From NCBI GenBank assembly GCA_026008535.1, contig BRKX01000007.1, forward strand, positions 11,927,001 through 11,991,000: a stretch of DNA of 64,000 nucleotides, written 5' to 3'. Of the stretch, positions 45,969 through 58,066 are shown piece after piece. The notes below the pieces were generated by a model. It saw only the letters and a list, made by a program, of their open reading frames with translations. It was not told where the DNA came from and searched no databases. Both the position numbers and the translations under genes were made by a program. Positions within the stretch are counted from its first letter, which is position 1. Every line of letters begins with the position of its first letter. Origin of the DNA: Perilla frutescens. Its lineage: Eukaryota; Streptophyta; Magnoliopsida; Lamiales; Lamiaceae.

Positions 45969-46375
45969 GTTAGAGTCTCCTCACTATATTTTCTTATAGC
46001 TGCTGGCACAGCGGGCGGTGGGGGGCTCCGAACTTCAAACGCGCGTAACTTTCGAACCGAATGGAGTTACGGGGCGCACAGCATGTCCACGCGAAGGTCT
46101 CTCAGAGCCGGACGACGTGGACAACAGGGCTGGCCCGTTGTGTGCACTATCCGAGGTCAAAAAAGGCCGCAGAGCCCCGGTTTCGTGGCCCGCCGTGTTT
46201 CGACGATCCCGATTTCAAAAATTGCGGGTCCCACACTCAGAATCACGGCACGCTGATGACAAAAGCCCCGTGTCGCGATTATATTTGCACACAATGCGTA
46301 AGACAAACAAAACAATCAAACTAGTTGTAAAAAAAAAGAACAAGTTAACCGAAAAGACGAGTCTGAACTACAAAA

Positions 46376-46494
46376 GGGGTGCAACACGAGGACTTCCCAG
46401 GGGGTCACCCATCCTAGTACTACTCTCGCCCAAGCACGCTTAACTTCGGAGTTCTGATGGGATCCGGTGCATTAGTGCTGGTATGATCGCACCC
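46376..46494 (-). rRNA. 5S rRNA: 5S ribosomal RNA gene, unit 89
   Basis: Consensus copy. Upstream spacer A-type (a at 46596), a lone A-type unit inside T21C territory. Confidence 0.97.
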
Positions 46495-46901
46495 GTTAGA
46501 GTCTCCTCACTATATTTTCTTATAGCTGCTGGCACAGCGGGCGGTGGGGGGCTCCGAACTTCAAACGCGCGTAACTTTCGAACCGAATGGAGTTAAGGGG
46601 CGCACAGCATGTCCACGCGAAGGTCTCTCAGAGCCGGACGACGTGGACAACAGGGCTGGCCCGTTGTGTGCACTATCCGAGGTCAAAAAAGGCCGCAGAG
46701 CCCCGGTTTCGTGGCCCGCCGTGTTTCGACGATCCCGATTTCAAAAATTGCGGGTCCCACACTCAGAATCACGGCACGCTGATGACAAAAGCCCCGTGTC
46801 GCGATTATATTTGCACACAATGCGTAAGACAAACAAAACAATCAAACTAGTTGTAAAAAAAAAGAACAAGTTAACCGAAAAGACGAGTCTGAACTACAAA
46901 A

Positions 46902-47020
46902 GGGGTGCAACACGAGGACTTCCCAGGGGGTCACCCATCCTAGTACTACTCTCGCCCAAGCACGCTTAACTTCGGAGTTCTGATGGGATCCGGTGCATTG
47001 GTGCTGGTATGATCGCACCC
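46902..47020 (-). rRNA. 5S rRNA: 5S ribosomal RNA gene, unit 90
   Basis: T21C (base 47000). Upstream spacer C-type, unmarked. Confidence 0.97.
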
Positions 47021-47427
47021 GTTAGAGTCTCCTCACTATATTTTCTTATAGCTGCTGGCACAGCGGGCGGTGGGGGGCTCCGAACTTCAAACGCGCGTAA
47101 CTTTCGAACCGAATGGAGTTACGGGGCGCACAGCATGTCCACGCGAAGGTCTCTCAGAGCCGGACGACGTGGACAACAGGGCTGGCCCGTTGTGTGCACT
47201 ATCCGAGGTCAAAAAAGGCCGCAGAGCCCCGGTTTCGTGGCCCGCCGTGTTTCGACGATCCCGATTTCAAAAATTGCGGGTCCCACACTCAGAATCACGG
47301 CACGCTGATGACAAAAGCCCCGTGTCGCGATTATATTTGCACACAATGCGTAAGACAAACAAAACAATCAAACTAGTTGTAAAAAAAAAGAACAAGTTAA
47401 CCGAAAAGACGAGTCTGAACTACAAAA

Positions 47428-47546
47428 GGGGTGCAACACGAGGACTTCCCAGGGGGTCACCCATCCTAGTACTACTCTCGCCCAAGCACGCTTAACTTCG
47501 GAGTTCTGATGGGATCCGGTGCATTGGTGCTGGTATGATCGCACCC
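47428..47546 (-). rRNA. 5S rRNA: 5S ribosomal RNA gene, unit 91
   Basis: T21C (base 47526), the last gene with this variant in the window. Upstream spacer C-type, unmarked. Confidence 0.97.
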
Positions 47547-47953
47547 GTTAGAGTCTCCTCACTATATTTTCTTATAGCTGCTGGCACAGCGGGCGGTGGG
47601 GGGCTCCGAACTTCAAACGCGCGTAACTTTCGAACCGAATGGAGTTACGGGGCGCACAGCATGTCCACGCGAAGGTCTCTCAGAGCCGGACGACGTGGAC
47701 AACAGGGCTGGCCCGTTGTGTGCACTATCCGAGGTCAAAAAAGGCCGCAGAGCCCCGGTTTCGTGGCCCGCCGTGTTTCGACGATCCCGATTTCAAAAAT
47801 TGCGGGTCCCACACTCAGAATCACGGCACGCTGATGACAAAAGCCCCGTGTCGCGATTATATTTGCACACAATGCGTAAGACAAACAAAACAATCAAACT
47901 AGTTGTAAAAAAAAAGAACAAGTTAACCGAAAAGACGAGTCTGAACTACAAAA

Positions 47954-48072
47954 GGGGTGCAACACGAGGACTTCCCAGGGGGTCACCCATCCTAGTACTA
48001 CTCTCGCCCAAGCACGCTTAACTTCGGAGTTCTGATGGGATCCGGTGCATTAGTGCTGGTATGATCGCACCC
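47954..48072 (-). rRNA. 5S rRNA: 5S ribosomal RNA gene, unit 92
   Basis: Consensus copy. Upstream spacer A-type with g at 48387 (gattatgtt); the A-type block starts here. Confidence 0.97.
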
Positions 48073-48479
48073 GTTAGAGTCTCCTCACTATATTTTCTTA
48101 TAGCTGCTGGCACAGCGGGCGGTGGGGGGCTCCGAACTTCAAACGCGCGTAACTTTCGAACCGAATGGAGTTAAGGGGCGCACAGCATGTCCACGCGAAG
48201 GTCTCTCAGAGCCGGACGACGTGGACAACAGGGCTGGCCCGTTGTGTGCACTATCCGAGGTCAAAAAAGGCCGCAGAGCCCCGGTTTCGTGGCCCGCCGT
48301 GTTTCGACGATCCCGATTTCAAAAATTGCGGGTCCCACACTCAGAATCACGGCACGCTGATGACAAAAGCCCCGTGTCGCGATTATGTTTGCACACAATG
48401 CGTAAGACAAACAAAACAATCAAACTAGTTGTAAAAAAAAAGAACAAGTTAACCGAAAAGACGAGTCTGAACTACAAAA

Positions 48480-48598
48480 GGGGTGCAACACGAGGACTTC
48501 CCAGGGGGTCACCCATCCTAGTACTACTCTCGCCCAAGCACGCTTAACTTCGGAGTTCTGATGGGATCCGGTGCATTAGTGCTGGTATGATCGCACCC
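48480..48598 (-). rRNA. 5S rRNA: 5S ribosomal RNA gene, unit 93
   Basis: Consensus copy. Upstream spacer A-type, a at 48913. Confidence 0.97.
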
Positions 48599-49005
48599 GT
48601 TAGAGTCTCCTCACTATATTTTCTTATAGCTGCTGGCACAGCGGGCGGTGGGGGGCTCCGAACTTCAAACGCGCGTAACTTTCGAACCGAATGGAGTTAA
48701 GGGGCGCACAGCATGTCCACGCGAAGGTCTCTCAGAGCCGGACGACGTGGACAACAGGGCTGGCCCGTTGTGTGCACTATCCGAGGTCAAAAAAGGCCGC
48801 AGAGCCCCGGTTTCGTGGCCCGCCGTGTTTCGACGATCCCGATTTCAAAAATTGCGGGTCCCACACTCAGAATCACGGCACGCTGATGACAAAAGCCCCG
48901 TGTCGCGATTATATTTGCACACAATGCGTAAGACAAACAAAACAATCAAACTAGTTGTAAAAAAAAAGAACAAGTTAACCGAAAAGACGAGTCTGAACTA
49001 CAAAA

Positions 49006-49124
49006 GGGGTGCAACACGAGGACTTCCCAGGGGGTCACCCATCCTAGTACTACTCTCGCCCAAGCACGCTTAACTTCGGAGTTCTGATGGGATCCGGTGC
49101 ATTAGTGCTGGTATGATCGCACCC
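49006..49124 (-). rRNA. 5S rRNA: 5S ribosomal RNA gene, unit 94
   Basis: Consensus copy. Upstream spacer A-type with g at 49439. Confidence 0.97.
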
Positions 49125-49531
49125 GTTAGAGTCTCCTCACTATATTTTCTTATAGCTGCTGGCACAGCGGGCGGTGGGGGGCTCCGAACTTCAAACGCGC
49201 GTAACTTTCGAACCGAATGGAGTTAAGGGGCGCACAGCATGTCCACGCGAAGGTCTCTCAGAGCCGGACGACGTGGACAACAGGGCTGGCCCGTTGTGTG
49301 CACTATCCGAGGTCAAAAAAGGCCGCAGAGCCCCGGTTTCGTGGCCCGCCGTGTTTCGACGATCCCGATTTCAAAAATTGCGGGTCCCACACTCAGAATC
49401 ACGGCACGCTGATGACAAAAGCCCCGTGTCGCGATTATGTTTGCACACAATGCGTAAGACAAACAAAACAATCAAACTAGTTGTAAAAAAAAAGAACAAG
49501 TTAACCGAAAAGACGAGTCTGAACTACAAAA

Positions 49532-49650
49532 GGGGTGCAACACGAGGACTTCCCAGGGGGTCACCCATCCTAGTACTACTCTCGCCCAAGCACGCTTAAC
49601 TTCGGAGTTCTGATGGGATCCGGTGCATTAGTGCTGGTATGATCGCACCC
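49532..49650 (-). rRNA. 5S rRNA: 5S ribosomal RNA gene, unit 95
   Basis: Consensus copy. Upstream spacer A-type, a at 49965. Confidence 0.97.
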
Positions 49651-50057
49651 GTTAGAGTCTCCTCACTATATTTTCTTATAGCTGCTGGCACAGCGGGCGG
49701 TGGGGGGCTCCGAACTTCAAACGCGCGTAACTTTCGAACCGAATGGAGTTAAGGGGCGCACAGCATGTCCACGCGAAGGTCTCTCAGAGCCGGACGACGT
49801 GGACAACAGGGCTGGCCCGTTGTGTGCACTATCCGAGGTCAAAAAAGGCCGCAGAGCCCCGGTTTCGTGGCCCGCCGTGTTTCGACGATCCCGATTTCAA
49901 AAATTGCGGGTCCCACACTCAGAATCACGGCACGCTGATGACAAAAGCCCCGTGTCGCGATTATATTTGCACACAATGCGTAAGACAAACAAAACAATCA
50001 AACTAGTTGTAAAAAAAAAGAACAAGTTAACCGAAAAGACGAGTCTGAACTACAAAA

Positions 50058-50176
50058 GGGGTGCAACACGAGGACTTCCCAGGGGGTCACCCATCCTAGT
50101 ACTACTCTCGCCCAAGCACGCTTAACTTCGGAGTTCTGATGGGATCCGGTGCATTAGTGCTGGTATGATCGCACCC
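50058..50176 (-). rRNA. 5S rRNA: 5S ribosomal RNA gene, unit 96
   Basis: Consensus copy. Upstream spacer A-type with g at 50491. Confidence 0.97.
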
Positions 50177-50583
50177 GTTAGAGTCTCCTCACTATATTTT
50201 CTTATAGCTGCTGGCACAGCGGGCGGTGGGGGGCTCCGAACTTCAAACGCGCGTAACTTTCGAACCGAATGGAGTTAAGGGGCGCACAGCATGTCCACGC
50301 GAAGGTCTCTCAGAGCCGGACGACGTGGACAACAGGGCTGGCCCGTTGTGTGCACTATCCGAGGTCAAAAAAGGCCGCAGAGCCCCGGTTTCGTGGCCCG
50401 CCGTGTTTCGACGATCCCGATTTCAAAAATTGCGGGTCCCACACTCAGAATCACGGCACGCTGATGACAAAAGCCCCGTGTCGCGATTATGTTTGCACAC
50501 AATGCGTAAGACAAACAAAACAATCAAACTAGTTGTAAAAAAAAAGAACAAGTTAACCGAAAAGACGAGTCTGAACTACAAAA

Positions 50584-50702
50584 GGGGTGCAACACGAGGA
50601 CTTCCCAGGGGGTCACCCATCCTAGTACTACTCTCGCCCAAGCACGCTTAACTTCGGAGTTCTGATGGGATCCGGTGCATTAGTGCTGGTATGATCGCAC
50701 CC
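50584..50702 (-). rRNA. 5S rRNA: 5S ribosomal RNA gene, unit 97
   Basis: Consensus copy. Upstream spacer A-type, a at 51017. Confidence 0.97.
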
Positions 50703-51109
50703 GTTAGAGTCTCCTCACTATATTTTCTTATAGCTGCTGGCACAGCGGGCGGTGGGGGGCTCCGAACTTCAAACGCGCGTAACTTTCGAACCGAATGGAG
50801 TTAAGGGGCGCACAGCATGTCCACGCGAAGGTCTCTCAGAGCCGGACGACGTGGACAACAGGGCTGGCCCGTTGTGTGCACTATCCGAGGTCAAAAAAGG
50901 CCGCAGAGCCCCGGTTTCGTGGCCCGCCGTGTTTCGACGATCCCGATTTCAAAAATTGCGGGTCCCACACTCAGAATCACGGCACGCTGATGACAAAAGC
51001 CCCGTGTCGCGATTATATTTGCACACAATGCGTAAGACAAACAAAACAATCAAACTAGTTGTAAAAAAAAAGAACAAGTTAACCGAAAAGACGAGTCTGA
51101 ACTACAAAA

Positions 51110-51228
51110 GGGGTGCAACACGAGGACTTCCCAGGGGGTCACCCATCCTAGCACTACTCTCGCCCAAGCACGCTTAACTTCGGAGTTCTGATGGGATCCG
51201 GTGCATTAGTGCTGGTATGATCGCACCC
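51110..51228 (-). rRNA. 5S rRNA: 5S ribosomal RNA gene, unit 98
   Basis: A77G (base 51152), between the intermediate element and the C-box. Upstream spacer A-type with g at 51543. Confidence 0.97.
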
Positions 51229-51635
51229 GTTAGAGTCTCCTCACTATATTTTCTTATAGCTGCTGGCACAGCGGGCGGTGGGGGGCTCCGAACTTCAAAC
51301 GCGCGTAACTTTCGAACCGAATGGAGTTAAGGGGCGCACAGCATGTCCACGCGAAGGTCTCTCAGAGCCGGACGACGTGGACAACAGGGCTGGCCCGTTG
51401 TGTGCACTATCCGAGGTCAAAAAAGGCCGCAGAGCCCCGGTTTCGTGGCCCGCCGTGTTTCGACGATCCCGATTTCAAAAATTGCGGGTCCCACACTCAG
51501 AATCACGGCACGCTGATGACAAAAGCCCCGTGTCGCGATTATGTTTGCACACAATGCGTAAGACAAACAAAACAATCAAACTAGTTGTAAAAAAAAAGAA
51601 CAAGTTAACCGAAAAGACGAGTCTGAACTACAAAA

Positions 51636-51754
51636 GGGGTGCAACACGAGGACTTCCCAGGGGGTCACCCATCCTAGTACTACTCTCGCCCAAGCACGCT
51701 TAACTTCGGAGTTCTGATGGGATCCGGTGCATTAGTGCTGGTATGATCGCACCC
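51636..51754 (-). rRNA. 5S rRNA: 5S ribosomal RNA gene, unit 99
   Basis: Consensus copy. Upstream spacer A-type, a at 52069. Confidence 0.97.
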
Positions 51755-52161
51755 GTTAGAGTCTCCTCACTATATTTTCTTATAGCTGCTGGCACAGCGG
51801 GCGGTGGGGGGCTCCGAACTTCAAACGCGCGTAACTTTCGAACCGAATGGAGTTAAGGGGCGCACAGCATGTCCACGCGAAGGTCTCTCAGAGCCGGACG
51901 ACGTGGACAACAGGGCTGGCCCGTTGTGTGCACTATCCGAGGTCAAAAAAGGCCGCAGAGCCCCGGTTTCGTGGCCCGCCGTGTTTCGACGATCCCGATT
52001 TCAAAAATTGCGGGTCCCACACTCAGAATCACGGCACGCTGATGACAAAAGCCCCGTGTCGCGATTATATTTGCACACAATGCGTAAGACAAACAAAACA
52101 ATCAAACTAGTTGTAAAAAAAAAGAACAAGTTAACCGAAAAGACGAGTCTGAACTACAAAA

Positions 52162-52280
52162 GGGGTGCAACACGAGGACTTCCCAGGGGGTCACCCATCC
52201 TAGTACTACTCTCGCCTAAGCACGCTTAACTTCGGAGTTCTGATGGGATCCGGTGCATTAGTGCTGGTATGATCGCACCC
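52162..52280 (-). rRNA. 5S rRNA: 5S ribosomal RNA gene, unit 100
   Basis: G64A (base 52217) at the A-box edge, replacing the C15-G64 pair of helix II by C-A. Upstream spacer A-type with g at 52595. Confidence 0.97.
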
Positions 52281-52687
52281 GTTAGAGTCTCCTCACTATA
52301 TTTTCTTATAGCTGCTGGCACAGCGGGCGGTGGGGGGCTCCGAACTTCAAACGCGCGTAACTTTCGAACCGAATGGAGTTAAGGGGCGCACAGCATGTCC
52401 ACGCGAAGGTCTCTCAGAGCCGGACGACGTGGACAACAGGGCTGGCCCGTTGTGTGCACTATCCGAGGTCAAAAAAGGCCGCAGAGCCCCGGTTTCGTGG
52501 CCCGCCGTGTTTCGACGATCCCGATTTCAAAAATTGCGGGTCCCACACTCAGAATCACGGCACGCTGATGACAAAAGCCCCGTGTCGCGATTATGTTTGC
52601 ACACAATGCGTAAGACAAACAAAACAATCAAACTAGTTGTAAAAAAAAAGAACAAGTTAACCGAAAAGACGAGTCTGAACTACAAAA

Positions 52688-52806
52688 GGGGTGCAACACG
52701 AGGACTTCCCAGGGGGTCACCCATCCTAGTACTACTCTCGCCCAAGCACGCTTAACTTCGGAGTTCTGATGGGATCCGGTGCATTAGTGCTGGTATGATC
52801 GCACCC
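52688..52806 (-). rRNA. 5S rRNA: 5S ribosomal RNA gene, unit 101
   Basis: Consensus copy. Upstream spacer A-type with g at 53121, the second of a g-g pair that breaks the alternation. Confidence 0.97.
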
Positions 52807-53213
52807 GTTAGAGTCTCCTCACTATATTTTCTTATAGCTGCTGGCACAGCGGGCGGTGGGGGGCTCCGAACTTCAAACGCGCGTAACTTTCGAACCGAAT
52901 GGAGTTAAGGGGCGCACAGCATGTCCACGCGAAGGTCTCTCAGAGCCGGACGACGTGGACAACAGGGCTGGCCCGTTGTGTGCACTATCCGAGGTCAAAA
53001 AAGGCCGCAGAGCCCCGGTTTCGTGGCCCGCCGTGTTTCGACGATCCCGATTTCAAAAATTGCGGGTCCCACACTCAGAATCACGGCACGCTGATGACAA
53101 AAGCCCCGTGTCGCGATTATGTTTGCACACAATGCGTAAGACAAACAAAACAATCAAACTAGTTGTAAAAAAAAAGAACAAGTTAACCGAAAAGACGAGT
53201 CTGAACTACAAAA

Positions 53214-53332
53214 GGGGTGCAACACGAGGACTTCCCAGGGGGTCACCCATCCTAGTACTACTCTCGCCCAAGCACGCTTAACTTCGGAGTTCTGATGGGA
53301 TCCGGTGCATTAGTGCTGGTATGATCGCACCC
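53214..53332 (-). rRNA. 5S rRNA: 5S ribosomal RNA gene, unit 102
   Basis: Consensus copy. Upstream spacer A-type, a at 53647, with private t at 53557. Confidence 0.97.
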
Positions 53333-53739
53333 GTTAGAGTCTCCTCACTATATTTTCTTATAGCTGCTGGCACAGCGGGCGGTGGGGGGCTCCGAACTTC
53401 AAACGCGCGTAACTTTCGAACCGAATGGAGTTAAGGGGCGCACAGCATGTCCACGCGAAGGTCTCTCAGAGCCGGACGACGTGGACAACAGGGCTGGCCC
53501 GTTGTGTGCACTATCCGAGGTCAAAAAAGGCCGCAGAGCCCCGGTTTCGTGGCCCGTCGTGTTTCGACGATCCCGATTTCAAAAATTGCGGGTCCCACAC
53601 TCAGAATCACGGCACGCTGATGACAAAAGCCCCGTGTCGCGATTATATTTGCACACAATGCGTAAGACAAACAAAACAATCAAACTAGTTGTAAAAAAAA
53701 AGAACAAGTTAACCGAAAAGACGAGTCTGAACTACAAAA

Positions 53740-53858
53740 GGGGTGCAACACGAGGACTTCCCAGGGGGTCACCCATCCTAGTACTACTCTCGCCCAAGCA
53801 CGCTTAACTTCGGAGTTCTGATGGGATCCGGTGCATTAGTGCTGGTATGATCGCACCC
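53740..53858 (-). rRNA. 5S rRNA: 5S ribosomal RNA gene, unit 103
   Basis: Consensus copy. Upstream spacer A-type with g at 54173. Confidence 0.97.
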
Positions 53859-54265
53859 GTTAGAGTCTCCTCACTATATTTTCTTATAGCTGCTGGCACA
53901 GCGGGCGGTGGGGGGCTCCGAACTTCAAACGCGCGTAACTTTCGAACCGAATGGAGTTAAGGGGCGCACAGCATGTCCACGCGAAGGTCTCTCAGAGCCG
54001 GACGACGTGGACAACAGGGCTGGCCCGTTGTGTGCACTATCCGAGGTCAAAAAAGGCCGCAGAGCCCCGGTTTCGTGGCCCGCCGTGTTTCGACGATCCC
54101 GATTTCAAAAATTGCGGGTCCCACACTCAGAATCACGGCACGCTGATGACAAAAGCCCCGTGTCGCGATTATGTTTGCACACAATGCGTAAGACAAACAA
54201 AACAATCAAACTAGTTGTAAAAAAAAAGAACAAGTTAACCGAAAAGACGAGTCTGAACTACAAAA

Positions 54266-54384
54266 GGGGTGCAACACGAGGACTTCCCAGGGGGTCACCC
54301 ATCCTAGTACTACTCTCGCCCAAGCACGCTTAACTTCGGAGTTCTGATGGGATCCGGTGCATTAGTGCTGGTATGATCGCACCC
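54266..54384 (-). rRNA. 5S rRNA: 5S ribosomal RNA gene, unit 104
   Basis: Consensus copy. Upstream spacer A-type, a at 54699. Confidence 0.97.
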
Positions 54385-54791
54385 GTTAGAGTCTCCTCAC
54401 TATATTTTCTTATAGCTGCTGGCACAGCGGGCGGTGGGGGGCTCCGAACTTCAAACGCGCGTAACTTTCGAACCGAATGGAGTTAAGGGGCGCACAGCAT
54501 GTCCACGCGAAGGTCTCTCAGAGCCGGACGACGTGGACAACAGGGCTGGCCCGTTGTGTGCACTATCCGAGGTCAAAAAAGGCCGCAGAGCCCCGGTTTC
54601 GTGGCCCGCCGTGTTTCGACGATCCCGATTTCAAAAATTGCGGGTCCCACACTCAGAATCACGGCACGCTGATGACAAAAGCCCCGTGTCGCGATTATAT
54701 TTGCACACAATGCGTAAGACAAACAAAACAATCAAACTAGTTGTAAAAAAAAAGAACAAGTTAACCGAAAAGACGAGTCTGAACTACAAAA

Positions 54792-54910
54792 GGGGTGCAA
54801 CACGAGGACTTCCCAGGGGGTCACCCATCCTAGCACTACTCTCGCCCAAGCACGCTTAACTTCGGAGTTCTGATGGGATCCGGTGCATTAGTGCTGGTAT
54901 GATCGCACCC
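54792..54910 (-). rRNA. 5S rRNA: 5S ribosomal RNA gene, unit 105
   Basis: A77G (base 54834), partner of unit 98. Upstream spacer A-type with g at 55225. Confidence 0.97.
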
Positions 54911-55317
54911 GTTAGAGTCTCCTCACTATATTTTCTTATAGCTGCTGGCACAGCGGGCGGTGGGGGGCTCCGAACTTCAAACGCGCGTAACTTTCGAACC
55001 GAATGGAGTTAAGGGGCGCACAGCATGTCCACGCGAAGGTCTCTCAGAGCCGGACGACGTGGACAACAGGGCTGGCCCGTTGTGTGCACTATCCGAGGTC
55101 AAAAAAGGCCGCAGAGCCCCGGTTTCGTGGCCCGCCGTGTTTCGACGATCCCGATTTCAAAAATTGCGGGTCCCACACTCAGAATCACGGCACGCTGATG
55201 ACAAAAGCCCCGTGTCGCGATTATGTTTGCACACAATGCGTAAGACAAACAAAACAATCAAACTAGTTGTAAAAAAAAAGAACAAGTTAACCGAAAAGAC
55301 GAGTCTGAACTACAAAA

Positions 55318-55436
55318 GGGGTGCAACACGAGGACTTCCCAGGGGGTCACCCATCCTAGTACTACTCTCGCCCAAGCACGCTTAACTTCGGAGTTCTGAT
55401 GGGATCCGGTGCATTAGTGCTGGTATGATCGCACCC
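55318..55436 (-). rRNA. 5S rRNA: 5S ribosomal RNA gene, unit 106
   Basis: Consensus copy. Upstream spacer A-type, a at 55751. Confidence 0.97.
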
Positions 55437-55843
55437 GTTAGAGTCTCCTCACTATATTTTCTTATAGCTGCTGGCACAGCGGGCGGTGGGGGGCTCCGAA
55501 CTTCAAACGCGCGTAACTTTCGAACCGAATGGAGTTAAGGGGCGCACAGCATGTCCACGCGAAGGTCTCTCAGAGCCGGACGACGTGGACAACAGGGCTG
55601 GCCCGTTGTGTGCACTATCCGAGGTCAAAAAAGGCCGCAGAGCCCCGGTTTCGTGGCCCGCCGTGTTTCGACGATCCCGATTTCAAAAATTGCGGGTCCC
55701 ACACTCAGAATCACGGCACGCTGATGACAAAAGCCCCGTGTCGCGATTATATTTGCACACAATGCGTAAGACAAACAAAACAATCAAACTAGTTGTAAAA
55801 AAAAAGAACAAGTTAACCGAAAAGACGAGTCTGAACTACAAAA

Positions 55844-55962
55844 GGGGTGCAACACGAGGACTTCCCAGGGGGTCACCCATCCTAGTACTACTCTCGCCTA
55901 AGCACGCTTAACTTCGGAGTTCTGATGGGATCCGGTGCATTAGTGCTGGTATGATCGCACCC
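55844..55962 (-). rRNA. 5S rRNA: 5S ribosomal RNA gene, unit 107
   Basis: G64A (base 55899), partner of unit 100. Upstream spacer A-type with g at 56277. Confidence 0.97.
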
Positions 55963-56369
55963 GTTAGAGTCTCCTCACTATATTTTCTTATAGCTGCTGG
56001 CACAGCGGGCGGTGGGGGGCTCCGAACTTCAAACGCGCGTAACTTTCGAACCGAATGGAGTTAAGGGGCGCACAGCATGTCCACGCGAAGGTCTCTCAGA
56101 GCCGGACGACGTGGACAACAGGGCTGGCCCGTTGTGTGCACTATCCGAGGTCAAAAAAGGCCGCAGAGCCCCGGTTTCGTGGCCCGCCGTGTTTCGACGA
56201 TCCCGATTTCAAAAATTGCGGGTCCCACACTCAGAATCACGGCACGCTGATGACAAAAGCCCCGTGTCGCGATTATGTTTGCACACAATGCGTAAGACAA
56301 ACAAAACAATCAAACTAGTTGTAAAAAAAAAGAACAAGTTAACCGAAAAGACGAGTCTGAACTACAAAA

Positions 56370-56488
56370 GGGGTGCAACACGAGGACTTCCCAGGGGGTC
56401 ACCCATCCTAGTACTACTCTCGCCCAAGCACGCTTAACTTCGGAGTTCTGATGGGATCCGGTGCATTAGTGCTGGTATGATCGCACCC
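56370..56488 (-). rRNA. 5S rRNA: 5S ribosomal RNA gene, unit 108
   Basis: Consensus copy. Upstream spacer A-type with g at 56803. Confidence 0.97.
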
Positions 56489-56895
56489 GTTAGAGTCTCC
56501 TCACTATATTTTCTTATAGCTGCTGGCACAGCGGGCGGTGGGGGGCTCCGAACTTCAAACGCGCGTAACTTTCGAACCGAATGGAGTTAAGGGGCGCACA
56601 GCATGTCCACGCGAAGGTCTCTCAGAGCCGGACGACGTGGACAACAGGGCTGGCCCGTTGTGTGCACTATCCGAGGTCAAAAAAGGCCGCAGAGCCCCGG
56701 TTTCGTGGCCCGCCGTGTTTCGACGATCCCGATTTCAAAAATTGCGGGTCCCACACTCAGAATCACGGCACGCTGATGACAAAAGCCCCGTGTCGCGATT
56801 ATGTTTGCACACAATGCGTAAGACAAACAAAACAATCAAACTAGTTGTAAAAAAAAAGAACAAGTTAACCGAAAAGACGAGTCTGAACTACAAAA

Positions 56896-57014
56896 GGGGT
56901 GCAACACGAGGACTTCCCAGGGGGTCACCCATCCTAGTACTACTCTCGCCCAAGCACGCTTAACTTCGGAGTTCTGATGGGATCCGGTGCATTAGTGCTG
57001 GTATGATCGCACCC
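56896..57014 (-). rRNA. 5S rRNA: 5S ribosomal RNA gene, unit 109
   Basis: Consensus copy. Upstream spacer A-type, a at 57329. Confidence 0.97.
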
Positions 57015-57421
57015 GTTAGAGTCTCCTCACTATATTTTCTTATAGCTGCTGGCACAGCGGGCGGTGGGGGGCTCCGAACTTCAAACGCGCGTAACTTTCG
57101 AACCGAATGGAGTTAAGGGGCGCACAGCATGTCCACGCGAAGGTCTCTCAGAGCCGGACGACGTGGACAACAGGGCTGGCCCGTTGTGTGCACTATCCGA
57201 GGTCAAAAAAGGCCGCAGAGCCCCGGTTTCGTGGCCCGCCGTGTTTCGACGATCCCGATTTCAAAAATTGCGGGTCCCACACTCAGAATCACGGCACGCT
57301 GATGACAAAAGCCCCGTGTCGCGATTATATTTGCACACAATGCGTAAGACAAACAAAACAATCAAACTAGTTGTAAAAAAAAAGAACAAGTTAACCGAAA
57401 AGACGAGTCTGAACTACAAAA

Positions 57422-57540
57422 GGGGTGCAACACGAGGACTTCCCAGGGGGTCACCCATCCTAGTACTACTCTCGCCCAAGCACGCTTAACTTCGGAGTTC
57501 TGATGGGATCCGGTGCATTAGTGCTGGTATGATCGCACCC
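57422..57540 (-). rRNA. 5S rRNA: 5S ribosomal RNA gene, unit 110
   Basis: Consensus copy. Upstream spacer C-type with t at 57697 (caatagg), shared only with unit 113. Confidence 0.97.
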
Positions 57541-57947
57541 GTTAGAGTCTCCTCACTATATTTTCTTATAGCTGCTGGCACAGCGGGCGGTGGGGGGCTC
57601 CGAACTTCAAACGCGCGTAACTTTCGAACCGAATGGAGTTACGGGGCGCACAGCATGTCCACGCGAAGGTCTCTCAGAGCCGGACGACGTGGACAATAGG
57701 GCTGGCCCGTTGTGTGCACTATCCGAGGTCAAAAAAGGCCGCAGAGCCCCGGTTTCGTGGCCCGCCGTGTTTCGACGATCCCGATTTCAAAAATTGCGGG
57801 TCCCACACTCAGAATCACGGCACGCTGATGACAAAAGCCCCGTGTCGCGATTATATTTGCACACAATGCGTAAGACAAACAAAACAATCAAACTAGTTGT
57901 AAAAAAAAAGAACAAGTTAACCGAAAAGACGAGTCTGAACTACAAAA

Positions 57948-58066
57948 GGGGTGCAACACGAGGACTTCCCAGGGGGTCACCCATCCTAGTACTACTCTCG
58001 CCCAAGCACGCTTAACTTCGGAGTTCTGATGGGATCCGGTGCATTAGTGCTGGTATGATCGCACCC
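57948..58066 (-). rRNA. 5S rRNA: 5S ribosomal RNA gene, unit 111
   Basis: Consensus copy. Upstream spacer C-type with g at 58287. Confidence 0.97.

Larger units (their letters stand above)
48914..57641. repeat. Seven-unit (3,682-bp) higher-order repeat with nested two-unit alternation
   Basis: Bases from 48914 to 53959 recur at +3,682 bp (52596-57641): A77G 51152/54834, G64A 52217/55899, and the order of gattat[g/a]ttt spacers, including the doubled g pair 52595+53121 and 56277+56803. The t at 53557 is private. From 48387 to 52595 g and a spacers alternate strictly, a 1,052-bp dimer pattern. A third copy starts near 60.7 kb. Confidence 0.83.
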
